Below are positions 21,101 through 29,195 of a stretch of 64,000 bases of DNA, one piece after another (position 1 is the stretch's first letter; each line of letters starts with the position of its first letter). This DNA comes from Clavaria fumosa (lineage: Eukaryota; Basidiomycota; Agaricomycetes; Agaricales; Clavariaceae). Under the pieces are notes generated by a model. It was not told the DNA's origin. It searched no databases and was given only the letters and a program-made list of their open reading frames with translations. Made by a program: the position numbers and the translations under genes. The stretch spans positions 1,798,001 through 1,862,000 of the forward strand of contig OX637800.1 of assembly GCA_951802425.1 (NCBI GenBank). The letters are read 5' to 3'.

Positions 21101-22577
21101 GGTTTTCCCGGAAACGGAAGTCCGTGTGTCATTCACATCAGAAATGGAGACGCTACTCCAGAAAAATAGCGCAGTACACATACAGAAGCCGGAGGAGCTT
21201 GATGATGAGTGGACACGAGATCATGCTGGACTCTGGCGGAAGGGGATAGTCACTTGGGTCCCCCTAGGAGCTCGTGAGGCCGTTCTCGAGTTTGAGCATG
21301 ACCTCCCCGCTGCTGGACACCCTGGGCCCCGGAAGTTGAGAGCAGCACTAGTGAAGGGTTATTGGTGGCCGGACATGGTAAAAGATGCGGATCGGTATGC
21401 CCAGGGGTGTGAGACATGCCAGCGGACGAAGCCCGACCGTACCAAGCGTGCTGCCCCACTGCACCCCCATCTGGTGCCTGATGGTCCCTGGTCGGTGATT
21501 TCATGGGACATAGTTGGTCCCCTCCCCCTCTCCCGTGGACATAATGCCATCCTTGTTATTGTCGACAAATTCACGAAACGGACACTGCTCGAAGCGATTG
21601 GGCTCGACCTCACAGGACTTGGAGCGGCGCGTCTCCTCCGGGATCGAGTGTTTCGTGACCATGGAGTCCCTCACAAGGTTGTGAGTGACCGGGGGTCCCA
21701 GTTTGTGTCCCGCTTCATGAAGGAGTTCTACTCCATGATCCGGGTAAAGGCAAATCCAAGTACTGCCTTTCATCCACAGACTGATGGACAGACGGAACGG
21801 GCGAACCAGGAGATGGAGATCTATCTCCGGGCTTATGTGGACCATCTCCAGGATGACTGGGCTGAATGGTTGTCCACTGCGGAGTTTGCTCTTAATAATC
21901 GTGAGCACTCAGTGACAGGACAGACACCTTTCTTCCTCGATTATGGACGACACCCATGGAATGGGGGGCTCCAGCCACCTTCTGAGGTGAACCCGGTGGC
22001 AGACGAGTGGATGGCTAAGCTCACGGAGTCCCGAAGAGCAGCCAAGGAGGCAATGGAGAAAGCGGTGGCAGCGATGAAGAAGAGCTACGATAAGGGGAAA
22101 CGCCCAAGTCGGGAGTACTCTGAGGGAGATCTGGTCTGGCTGGATACTAGAAACTTGAAGATGGACCGGCCCTGTAAAAAGCTTGACAACAAGAGAGCAG
22201 GCCCCTTTGCAGTTGAGGAGAAGGTGGGACCTGCTGGGTATCGCCTCAAGCTCCCTCGGGCCTGGCGCATCCATCGGGTCTTCAATGAGTTGCTGTTGAC
22301 ACCATACCACCCCCCCTCCTTCCCTTCTCAGAACCTGCCTCCCCCTCCACCCCCTACGATTGATGATGACCACCTGGAGTATGATGTGGAGGCGATCCTT
22401 GATGTTAAGAAGGTGGGACGTGGGGTGAAGTACTTGGTGAAGTGGTTGGGATATCCAGTGGAGGAAAACACTTGGGAGCCCCGTAGGAACCTCACTAACG
22501 TAACGTTGCTTCTCCGGGACTTCTTCCTCTCCCACCCCGACAAGGCCAAGCTAGCTGGTCGGGACGCCCAGCCTTAA
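18129..22577 (+). CDS. Intact Ty3/gypsy Gag-Pol polyprotein with chromodomain
   Basis: A single 1,482-residue open frame encodes the retrotransposon polyprotein, which copies element RNA into DNA and integrates it. Visible in order: a gag domain (about residues 15-170), a CCHC zinc knuckle CFRCHQTGHAVRFC (about 245), an aspartic protease VDSG (about 389), a reverse transcriptase with YVDD (about 711), an RNase H (TDASN near 857, TDHAN), an integrase with an HHCC zinc finger and Asp/Asp/Glu core blocks (WDIVGP, VSDRGSQF, HPQTDGQTERANQE; about 1055-1290), and a C-terminal chromodomain (EYDVEAILDVKK...YLVKWLGY, about 1416-1470). Gag and Pol share one frame with no frameshift. The first ATG is at 18129. 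Stop, polypurine tract and 3' LTR follow immediately. The chromodomain suggests targeting to modified chromatin (known for chromoviruses). Confidence 0.97.
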   Translation: MADHVAPPVAQPMRLDLSVAPFDGQKRNFRTFLRSLRLLFMANPTVYAVDLVKVLLALSKITGEGFAAEWANMKVEEILGSGEAGTWAEFVEEMKRAFDDPNDRATALADIAGLKQGAMTAPEFFAKFETLFRRAKLSAEKDSGILVHWLELNLSRRLVERIYGVSPMPETYGEWKVLAERLDAQQRRLDGILTERTPRPTVTPARPTATLPRPAVTVSQPLVTPLLCTPDVAMARGWAPADERCCFRCHQTGHAVRFCPLPDTRLQVPRAQTRAAPCAPQMAEGYEKEIAQLQACIELCERERRTPTGEKKCASPLSVPVPAASIPRYTILQRRHTRIGAEVKEEVRLAERLTRVRPEVRKHVPRELAIQVHLEAFSTGKGTTMKALVDSGCTNCFMDLEWVKGVGLEPSLLLNPITMYNVDGTQNRNGKVRYGIEVLVRVGDHQERIHFLLGKTQSHKVILGHDWLKRHNPDIDWQKAELSLTRCPPQCSPSPRASAPLKTSTLASTSILDTRFPNSGPTPNWPSRYPLVFSEAKWDELPRSRPDFDIKIEFKKDPEHLSSKLYSLTRQEMVEMNRWVDEQLASGRIWPSKSPYASPFFFKHEKDKLRPIIDYSRLNAHLIKDKYPLPRIRDTVDVLKGASIYSKIDAKGGFPSMQVWPEHQHRCAFLTPRGLFEPAVMWFGLQNAPATFQRFMNHVLREEIAGGHVRAYVDDVIVFAEDLATHRYWMDRVLRKFGENGLCLKLSKCEFEKSEIIFLGMKISHNRLEHDPAKGVAVRDWPRPKNVKDVQRFNGMLNYLHWHIPNLSARAKPLFRLTGNVPWKWEEEEEAAFRDLRQALVSAPVLALPQDKGRWKVETDASNLATGGVLSQQQMDGTWRVVDYISKALTAAEKNYDVYDKEFLAVIRALREWRAYLIGAEETIEIWTDHANLQYFRKPQKLKPRQVRWVGELQCFDFEIKYRTGKSNTKADALSRRPDYGEMVEEDAPVQVFPETEVRVSFTSEMETLLQKNSAVHIQKPEELDDEWTRDHAGLWRKGIVTWVPLGAREAVLEFEHDLPAAGHPGPRKLRAALVKGYWWPDMVKDADRYAQGCETCQRTKPDRTKRAAPLHPHLVPDGPWSVISWDIVGPLPLSRGHNAILVIVDKFTKRTLLEAIGLDLTGLGAARLLRDRVFRDHGVPHKVVSDRGSQFVSRFMKEFYSMIRVKANPSTAFHPQTDGQTERANQEMEIYLRAYVDHLQDDWAEWLSTAEFALNNREHSVTGQTPFFLDYGRHPWNGGLQPPSEVNPVADEWMAKLTESRRAAKEAMEKAVAAMKKSYDKGKRPSREYSEGDLVWLDTRNLKMDRPCKKLDNKRAGPFAVEEKVGPAGYRLKLPRAWRIHRVFNELLLTPYHPPSFPSQNLPPPPPPTIDDDHLEYDVEAILDVKKVGRGVKYLVKWLGYPVEENTWEPRRNLTNVTLLLRDFFLSHPDKAKLAGRDAQP

Positions 22578-22588
22578 GAGGGGGGTGA
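22575..22588 (+). other. Polypurine tract of gypsy copy 3
   Basis: TAAGAGGGGGGTGA overlaps the stop codon and abuts the 3' LTR. It is the expected primer site for plus-strand synthesis. Confidence 0.85.
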
Positions 22589-22878
22589 TGTTAGGATCGC
22601 TTATGTAAGCCATCCCAAAGTGCAGTTGTGGAGAAACTGGGGAGGGTTGTTGGAAGGTCACATGACCTGTGGCTGTGGTCAGATTACATAATCGTAAGAT
22701 CACATGACCTGGGCCTGGGCGCATCACGTGATCCGAGAGGTCCGAGCGTGGGAACGCCGGCAAATGCCGAAGCGTTCGCTATATATACTACGTCTTTTCC
22801 ATTCTTGTACCCTTTTCCCCTTATCTTAGTATTGTCGTCATGACCTTATGCTTAAGTTGTGTGAGACCCAGTCTGATA
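22589..22878 (+). mobile_element. 3' LTR of intact gypsy copy 3
   Basis: 290 bp, TGTTAGG...CTGATA, followed by the GCGAT target duplication at 22879-22883. Confidence 0.92.
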
Positions 22879-23400
22879 GCGATGTAGCGCAGGATCAGGA
22901 CATGTGCCTGAAGGGCCACCAACTGATGTCCGCACTAGTTGCTGTTGCCTCGGGCAACCAGGAACTGGTCCTGCCCTGGACCCGTCACCCAGACAATTTG
23001 ATGGACTCCCGGAAACGTCTGTACATCATAGTTAGTAGTTTAACATTGTCCTGATCAGATTCCGTCTCCATCTCATAGTCCTGTTGTTTAGTTTATTTCC
23101 TGACTCCCAGACATTACTCTGTAGCTACGAACTGATTCCATAGTTGCACCGGAGTTATCTCCATTGCTAGCATCACCCCGGACTTTTGTATAAGTACTTG
23201 TAGATTACGGACTTGTCTAGCCAGTCTGATTATCAACCCCGCCTACTCGCACTCTACTCTGCATTGCCTGAAACCCGTCTCCCGCCTTCTCCTGAAATCC
23301 GAGACACTGATCCGCAGAGGGCATCATTTCAATACATTCGCCAAGTCTTGTCCAAACCCAAGTCCAATTCCGTCCAAACTCCGGCCTGCTCCGCCGCACC

Positions 23401-23480
23401 CGGACCTTGTTATTCTCGCCTGGACTTTATTGTTCCTGCCCAGACTTTGCTATTCCCGCCCGGACTTTACTCCGCCCGAC
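23401..23480 (+). repeat. 20-bp tandem repeat, four units, in element Y
   Basis: Four adjacent 20-mers of the form YRGACYTTRYTATTCYYGCC. The last unit is the most diverged. Confidence 0.75.
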
Positions 23481-23502
23481 CCCTGCAACATAGACATAAC
23501 TG

Positions 23503-23926
23503 TATTTAGCATAGAATAGGGTTGAAACAAATACTAAATGAAGCCAGTATACCTGTTCATAACTAGTTTGAGGAAGTATAGGTGAAGAAATGATGCAATC
23601 AGGGCCAGGAATGCTGCAGAACATTGCAGAAGTGATCAGGGGTCCTTTCCCACAATTCCCAACATTTGAACTCCTAGAAATTAGTCAGTATGAGTCACCA
23701 TGAATATTTTTGGAAAGACTGGAACCTTCAAGATGGAATATCTCAATAAGGAAACATGATAAAATTATGGTCTTACTATCCTTATTTTAGAGTACTTAAA
23801 TGGTAGTTTAGGTATACTACTTAAGGAGTTATGTTGAATCCTTCCAAATGTAGTAGATACATAAATTTGAGTATAAATAGCTGGCAGAACCTAGTGTTCT
23901 TGGCATTATTATGTACTATCAGACTG
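23503..23926 (-). repeat. Repeat X, copy 2, part 2
   Basis: Reverse complement of about 9361-9790, with the same GAAGAAATGATGCAATY and CAGAAGTGATCAGGGGT blocks. It directly abuts the gypsy copy 1 LTR at 23927. Confidence 0.75.
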
Positions 23927-24206
23927 GTTCTCACACAACTTAAGGGTAAGGTCATGACAACAATACTAAGATAAGGGGAAAAGAGTACAAAAAAGGAAAA
24001 GTGAAGGTACTTATAGCAAACGCTTCGGCACTTGCCAGCATTCCCACGCTTGGACCCTCGAATCACGTGATGTGCCCAGGCCTCAGGTCATGTGATCTTA
24101 CAATTATGTAATCCCACCCCAGCCACAGGTCATGTGACCTTCTGACAACCCTCCCCAGTTTCTCCACAACTCCTCTTTGGGATGGCTTATGTAAGCAATC
24201 CTAACA
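23927..24206 (-). mobile_element. 3' LTR of gypsy copy 1 (displaced, inverted)
   Basis: Read on the minus strand: TGTTAGGATTGCTTACATAA to CCAGTCTGATA, 280 bp, CpG-reduced relative to the young LTRs. It follows the gypsy C-terminal coding fragment on the same strand. Confidence 0.85.
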
Positions 24207-24297
24207 TCACCCCCCTCTTAAGGCTGGGCGTCCTAACATCACCCCCCTCTTAAGGCTGGGCGTCCTAACATCACCCCCCTCTTAAGGCTGGGCGTCC
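24200..24297 (-). repeat. Triplicated 32-bp stop/polypurine/LTR-start junction
   Basis: The unit CCTAACATCACCCCCCTCTT + AAGGCTGGGCGT repeats three times with a 32-bp period. On the minus strand each unit holds the end of the pol frame, its stop codon, the polypurine tract and TGTTAGG. Confidence 0.9.
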
Positions 24298-24387
24298 TGA
24301 CCAGCTAGCTTGGCTTTGTCAGGGTGGGCAAGGAAGAAGTCCCAGAGCAGCAATGTTATGTTAGTGAGGTTCCTACAGGGGTCCCAG
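24207..24387 (-). mobile_element. C-terminal coding end of gypsy copy 1
   Basis: The minus-strand sequence matches 22474-22588 of the intact element (chromodomain end through polypurine tract), with CpGs converted. It is cut at 24388, where the 5' LTR of gypsy copy 2 begins. Confidence 0.85.
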
Positions 24388-24677
24388 TGTTAGGATCGCT
24401 TATGTAAGCCATCCCAAAGTGCAGTTGTGGAGAAACTGGGGAGGGTTGTTGGAAGGTCACATGACCTGTGGCTGGGTCGGATTATGTAATCATGTAAGAT
24501 CACATGACCTGGGCCTGGGCGCATCACGTGATCCGAGGGTCCGAGCGTGGGAAAGTCGGCAAGTGCCGAAGCGTTCGCTATAAGTACTTTCGCTTTTCCT
24601 TTTTTGTACTCTTTTCCCCTTATCTTAGTATTGTCGTCATGACCTTACGCTTAAGTTGTGTGAGACCCAGTCTGATA
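24388..24677 (+). mobile_element. 5' LTR of gypsy copy 2
   Basis: 290 bp, TGTTAGGATCGC...CAGTCTGATA, with most CpGs retained. It is inserted antisense into the chromodomain region of gypsy copy 1. The lost 3' LTR leaves no second target duplication to check. Confidence 0.9.
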
Positions 24678-25251
24678 TAATACTAAGATCCGCCTGTCTG
24701 CCCTAGCCCCGTGTCCTAACCCGGCTAGCCTGGACCCTTAATTTCAAACTGTGACACGTTGTCACAGCTCAGCCCCTATCATCCTCTTCTCCTTTACCCT
24801 GCCCGCGGTGTGTAACAGAACCGTGCGAAATTTTTACTGTGTGTAGATACACGTGACCAGACCAGGAGGAAGTCAACTGTGACCCTCCCCAAGTGATACC
24901 GAGTGCCCAAGGCCCGGAACTTTGTTTTACAGCTACGTACCAGTGAATCGTGTAGTGTACAGGGCAAGGAAAGGCCCCTACATAGTCTTTCTGTAGTTTC
25001 CTGGTCCAGTGGACAGGGCCCTTGCTCTGTGACCATTGTCAGAAGGGCGCACAGGCAACTCATTAGGAGTTGTGGAGCGACCACCTGGGACACCATTTGG
25101 GCCCCACGTTAACAAAAGTTTCATAGAATAAGAGTTCTATAGGTACATAAGTACACAGAAGAGCAGCCTAAGAGGACAGGACTGTTAAGAGATCGAAGAA
25201 ATCCTGAGTGCCCAAGGCCTGGAACTTTATTTACAGCATCCAGGGCCTGTG

Positions 25252-28200
25252 ATGGCAGACCATGTTGCCCCGCCTGTAGCCCAACCTATGAGGCTTGACC
25301 TATCTGTTGCCCCCTTTGATGGGCAGAAAAGGAACTTCTGTACGTTCCTCCGATCCCTTCGCCTCCTGTTTATGGCGAACCCGACTGTCTATGCTGTGGA
25401 CCTGGTGAAGGTCCTTCTTGCTCTGAGCAAAATTACTGGAGAAGGATTCGCTGCGGAGTGGGCAAATATGAAGGCAGAAGAGATCCTGGGTAGTGGCGAG
25501 GCCGGAACCTGGGCAGAGTTTGTGGAGGAGATGAAGCGCGCATTCGATGACCCGAATGACCATGCAACTGCCCTTGCCGATATTGCAGGGCTGAAACAGG
25601 GTGCCATGACAGCACCAGAGTTCTTCGCAAAATTCGAGACGCTGTTCCGACGGGCGAAGTTGAGTGCAGAGAAGGACTCAGGAATCCTAGTCCATTGGCT
25701 GGAGTTGAACCTGAGTAGGAGGTTGGTGGAGAGAATCTATGGTGTCTCCCCGATGCCAGAGACATATGGAGAATGGAGGGTGCTGGCTGAGAGGCTTGAT
25801 GCCCAGCAAAGGCGACTGGATGGGATACTCACGGAACGGACACCGCGACCCACTGTGACCCCCGTGCGACCCACCGCAACCCTACCGCGACCTGCCGTGA
25901 CCGTTTCGCGACCTCTTGTGACCCCTCTGCTGTGTACTCCAGATGTGGCCATGGCCCGAGGATGGGCCCCTGCTGATGAGAGATGTTGTTTCCGATGCCA
26001 CCAGACTGGCCATGCTGTCCGTTTCTGCCCCCTGCCTGATACGCATCTGCAGGTCCCAAGGGCCCAAACCCGGGCAGCACCATGTGCCCCCCAAATGGCA
26101 GAGGGATATGAGAAAGAGATTGCACGGCTCCGAGCCTGCATAGAGCTGTGTGAGAGAGAGAGGAGGACTCCCACTGGGGAGAAGAAGTGTGCCAGCCCTG
26201 TGCCTGCTGCAAGTATACCCCGATATACTATCTTGCAGCAGAGACATACCCGAATTGGGGCTGAGGTGAAGGAGGAAGTGAGACTGGCAGAGCACCTAAC
26301 CAGAGTGCAGCCAGAAGTGCGGAAACATGTGCCACGAGAGCTAGCCATCCAGGTGCACTTGGAGGCTTTCAGCACTGGCAAAGGGACCACAATGAAGGCC
26401 CTTGTCGACTCAGGGTGCACCAACTGCTTCATGGATTTGGAGTGGGCGAAAGGAGTGGGACTGGAGCCATCTCTCCTGCTGAACCCAATCACCATGTATA
26501 ATGTGGATGGGACACAGAACAGGAATGGAAAGGTCCGGTATGGGATAGAGGTGCTGGTGAGAGTTGGTGACCACCAGGAGCGGATCCACTTTCTGCTGGG
26601 AAAGACCCAGTCCCACAAGGTCATCCTTGGGCATGACTGGCTCAAGCGGCATAACCCGGATATCGACTGGCAGAAGGCAGAGCTGAGCCTTACCCGCTGC
26701 CCCCCACAGTGTTCCCCATCCCCTCGAGCCTCTGCACCCCTGAAAACGAGTACCCTTGCATCCACGAGTATTCTGGACACCCGTTTTCCCAACTCTGGCC
26801 CTACCCCCGATTGGCCCAGCCGCTACCCTTTGGTGTTTAGTGAAGCGAAGTGGGATGAACTTCCCCGCTCCCGACCAGACTTCGATATTAAGATCAAGTT
26901 CAAAAAGGACCCTGAGCACCTCTCCTCCAAGCTGTATTCTTTGACACGGCAGGAGATGGTGGAGATGAACCGTTGGGTGGATGAGCAGCTTGCTTCTGGA
27001 CGAATCCGGCCCTCAAAATCCCCATATGCCAGCCCCTTCTTCTTCAAACATGAGAAGGACAAACTGCGGCCAATCATCGACTACTCGAGGCTGAATGCAC
27101 ACCTGATCAAGGACAAGTACCCCCTCCCCCGCATCCGAGACACAGTGGATGTGCTTAAAGGAGCATCGATCTACTCTAAGATTGATGCAAAGGGAGGTTT
27201 CCCATCTATGCAGGTCTGGCCCAAGCACCAGCACCGCTGCGCCTTCCTGACACCCCGTGGACTCTTCGAACCAGCTGTCATGTGGTTTGGACTGCAGAAT
27301 GCCCCTGCTACCTTCCAACGCTTCATGAATCATGTGTTGAGGGAGGAGATTGCAGGAGGACATGTGAGGGCCTATGTGGATGATGTCATTGTGTTTGCAG
27401 AGGACTTGGCTACACACCGGTACTGGATGGATCAGGTCTTGAGGAAGTTTGGAGAGAATGGGTTGTGTCTCAAACTCAGTAAATGCAAGTTTGAGAAGAG
27501 TGAGATCATCTTCCTGGGGATGAAGATCTCCCACAACAGACTAGAGCATGATCCGGCCAAGGGTGCGGCAGTCCGAGATTGGCCATGTCCTAAGAATGTG
27601 AAGGATGTCCAGAGGTTCAATGGGATGCTGAACTACCTCCGCCGGCACATCCCGAATCTTTCTGCCCGGGCAAAGCCACTCTTCCAGCTGACTGGGAATG
27701 TTCCATGGAAATGGGAGGAGGAGGAGGAAGCAGCCTTCCGAGATCTCCGCCAGGCACTCGTATCAGCCCCAGTCTTGGCTCTGCCTCAGGACAAAGGGAG
27801 ATGGAAGGTAGAGACAGATGCAAGCAACCTGGCAACTGGTGGAGTGCTCTCGCAGCAGCAGACGGATGGAACCTGGAGAGTTGTTGACTATATCTCCAAG
27901 GCCCTCACTGCAGCTGAGAAGAACTACGATGTGTACGACAAGGAGTTCTTGGCTGTGATTCGGGCACTTCGCGAGTGGCGAGCATACCTCATTGGAGCAG
28001 AGGAGACGATCGAGATCTGGATGGACCATGCAAACCTCCAGTACTTCCGGAAGCCCCAGAAGTTGAAGCTGAGGCAGGTTCGTTGGGTTGGAGAGCTCCA
28101 GTGCTTTGACTTTGAGATAAAGTATCGCACTGGCAAGTCGAATACAAAGGCAGATGCACTCTCCCAGAGACTGGACTATGGAGAGATGGTGGAGGAGGAT

Positions 28201-29103
28201 GCACCGGTGCAGGTTTTCCCGGAAACGGAAGTCCGTGTGTCATTCACATCGGAAATGGAGATGCTACTCCAGAAAAATAGCGCGGTACACATACAGAAGC
28301 CAGAGGAGCTTGATGATGAGTGGACACGAGATCATGCTGGACTCTGGCGAAAGGGGATAGTCACTTGGGTCCCCCTAGGAGCTCGTGAGGCCATTCTCGA
28401 GTTTGAGCATGACCTCCCCACTGCTGGACACCCTGGGCCCCGGAAGTTGAGAGCAGCACTAGTGAAGGGTTATTGGTGGCCAGACATGGTAAAAGATGCG
28501 GATCGGTATGCCCAGGGGTGTGAGACATGCCAGTGGACGAAGCCCGACCGTACCAAGCGTGCTGCCCCACTGCACCCCCATCTGGTGCCCGATGGTCCCT
28601 GGTCGGTGATCTCATGGGACATAGTTGGTCCCCTGCCCCTCTCCCGTGGACATAATGCCATCCTTGTTATTGTTGACAAATTCACGAAACGGACACTGCT
28701 CGAAGCGATCGGGCTCGACCTCACAGGACTTGGAGCGGCGCGTCTCCTCCGGGATCGAGTGTTTCGTGACCATGGAGTCCCTCACAAGGTTGTGAGTGAC
28801 CGGGGGTCCCAGTTCATGTCCCGCTTCATGAAGGAGTTCTACTCCATGATCCGGGTAAAGGCAAATCCAAGTACTGCCTTTCATCCGCAGACTGATGGAC
28901 AGACGGAACGGGTGAACCAGGAGATGGAGATCTATCTCCGGGCTTACATGGACCATCTCCAGGATGACTGGGCTGAATGGTTGTCCACTGCGGAGTTTGC
29001 TCTTAATAATCGTGAGCACTCAGCAACAGGACAGACACCTTTCTTCCTTGATTATGGACCAACCACTTCACCAGGTACTTCACCCCATGTCCCACCTTCT
29101 TGA
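25252..29103 (+). CDS. Gypsy copy 2 Gag-Pol, truncated in integrase
   Basis: Open from ATG 25252. It has the same gag, CCHC, protease, RT and RNase H as the intact copy but lacks the integrase C-terminus, chromodomain and 3' LTR. Homology ends near 29058 after FFLDYG. The last 15 or so codons read into an inverted gypsy copy 1 fragment. Most substitutions against copy 3 are CpG transitions at arginine codons (R to C, H, Q or W), for example the RNFRTF/RNFCTF and NDRATA/NDHATA pairs. The reading frame survives, so decay has only begun. Full transposition in cis is impossible without a 3' LTR. Confidence 0.93.
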   Translation: MADHVAPPVAQPMRLDLSVAPFDGQKRNFCTFLRSLRLLFMANPTVYAVDLVKVLLALSKITGEGFAAEWANMKAEEILGSGEAGTWAEFVEEMKRAFDDPNDHATALADIAGLKQGAMTAPEFFAKFETLFRRAKLSAEKDSGILVHWLELNLSRRLVERIYGVSPMPETYGEWRVLAERLDAQQRRLDGILTERTPRPTVTPVRPTATLPRPAVTVSRPLVTPLLCTPDVAMARGWAPADERCCFRCHQTGHAVRFCPLPDTHLQVPRAQTRAAPCAPQMAEGYEKEIARLRACIELCERERRTPTGEKKCASPVPAASIPRYTILQQRHTRIGAEVKEEVRLAEHLTRVQPEVRKHVPRELAIQVHLEAFSTGKGTTMKALVDSGCTNCFMDLEWAKGVGLEPSLLLNPITMYNVDGTQNRNGKVRYGIEVLVRVGDHQERIHFLLGKTQSHKVILGHDWLKRHNPDIDWQKAELSLTRCPPQCSPSPRASAPLKTSTLASTSILDTRFPNSGPTPDWPSRYPLVFSEAKWDELPRSRPDFDIKIKFKKDPEHLSSKLYSLTRQEMVEMNRWVDEQLASGRIRPSKSPYASPFFFKHEKDKLRPIIDYSRLNAHLIKDKYPLPRIRDTVDVLKGASIYSKIDAKGGFPSMQVWPKHQHRCAFLTPRGLFEPAVMWFGLQNAPATFQRFMNHVLREEIAGGHVRAYVDDVIVFAEDLATHRYWMDQVLRKFGENGLCLKLSKCKFEKSEIIFLGMKISHNRLEHDPAKGAAVRDWPCPKNVKDVQRFNGMLNYLRRHIPNLSARAKPLFQLTGNVPWKWEEEEEAAFRDLRQALVSAPVLALPQDKGRWKVETDASNLATGGVLSQQQTDGTWRVVDYISKALTAAEKNYDVYDKEFLAVIRALREWRAYLIGAEETIEIWMDHANLQYFRKPQKLKLRQVRWVGELQCFDFEIKYRTGKSNTKADALSQRLDYGEMVEEDAPVQVFPETEVRVSFTSEMEMLLQKNSAVHIQKPEELDDEWTRDHAGLWRKGIVTWVPLGAREAILEFEHDLPTAGHPGPRKLRAALVKGYWWPDMVKDADRYAQGCETCQWTKPDRTKRAAPLHPHLVPDGPWSVISWDIVGPLPLSRGHNAILVIVDKFTKRTLLEAIGLDLTGLGAARLLRDRVFRDHGVPHKVVSDRGSQFMSRFMKEFYSMIRVKANPSTAFHPQTDGQTERVNQEMEIYLRAYMDHLQDDWAEWLSTAEFALNNREHSATGQTPFFLDYGPTTSPGTSPHVPPS

Positions 29104-29195
29104 CATCAAGGATTTCCTCCACATCATACTCCAGGTGGTCATCAGCAATTGTAGGGGGTGGAGGGGGAGGCAGGTTCTGAGAAGGGAAGGAAGGG
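29059..29195 (-). mobile_element. Chromodomain fragment of gypsy copy 1 (displaced, inverted)
   Basis: The minus-strand translation runs PSFPSQNLPPPPPPTIADDH, then EYDVEEILDVKKVGHGVKYL and VKWL. It continues gypsy copy 1 from 15893. CpGs are converted (GRG to GHG), as in copy 1 but not in copy 2. Confidence 0.88.

Larger units (their letters stand above)
17131..23502 (+). mobile_element. Element Y (~753 bp) carrying the nested gypsy copy 3
   Basis: This block splits repeat X copy 2. Without the gypsy insertion and its target duplication it is about 753 bp. Its ends are similar in inverted orientation: CAGTGAGTGTCAC at the left, and a right end whose reverse complement is CAGTTATGTCTA. Flanking TATATA and TATTTA may be a decayed target duplication. 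It has no coding sequence, is CpG-rich and carries short tandem repeats, including a run of CCGGCCTTCT near 17168. A non-autonomous DNA transposon (hAT-like ends) is my best guess. Confidence 0.5.

Noticed and set aside
18614..22535. Long minus-strand frames antisense to the gypsy elements
   Set aside because: They mirror the GC-rich coding strand of Gag-Pol and recur identically in both copies. They are shadows, not genes.
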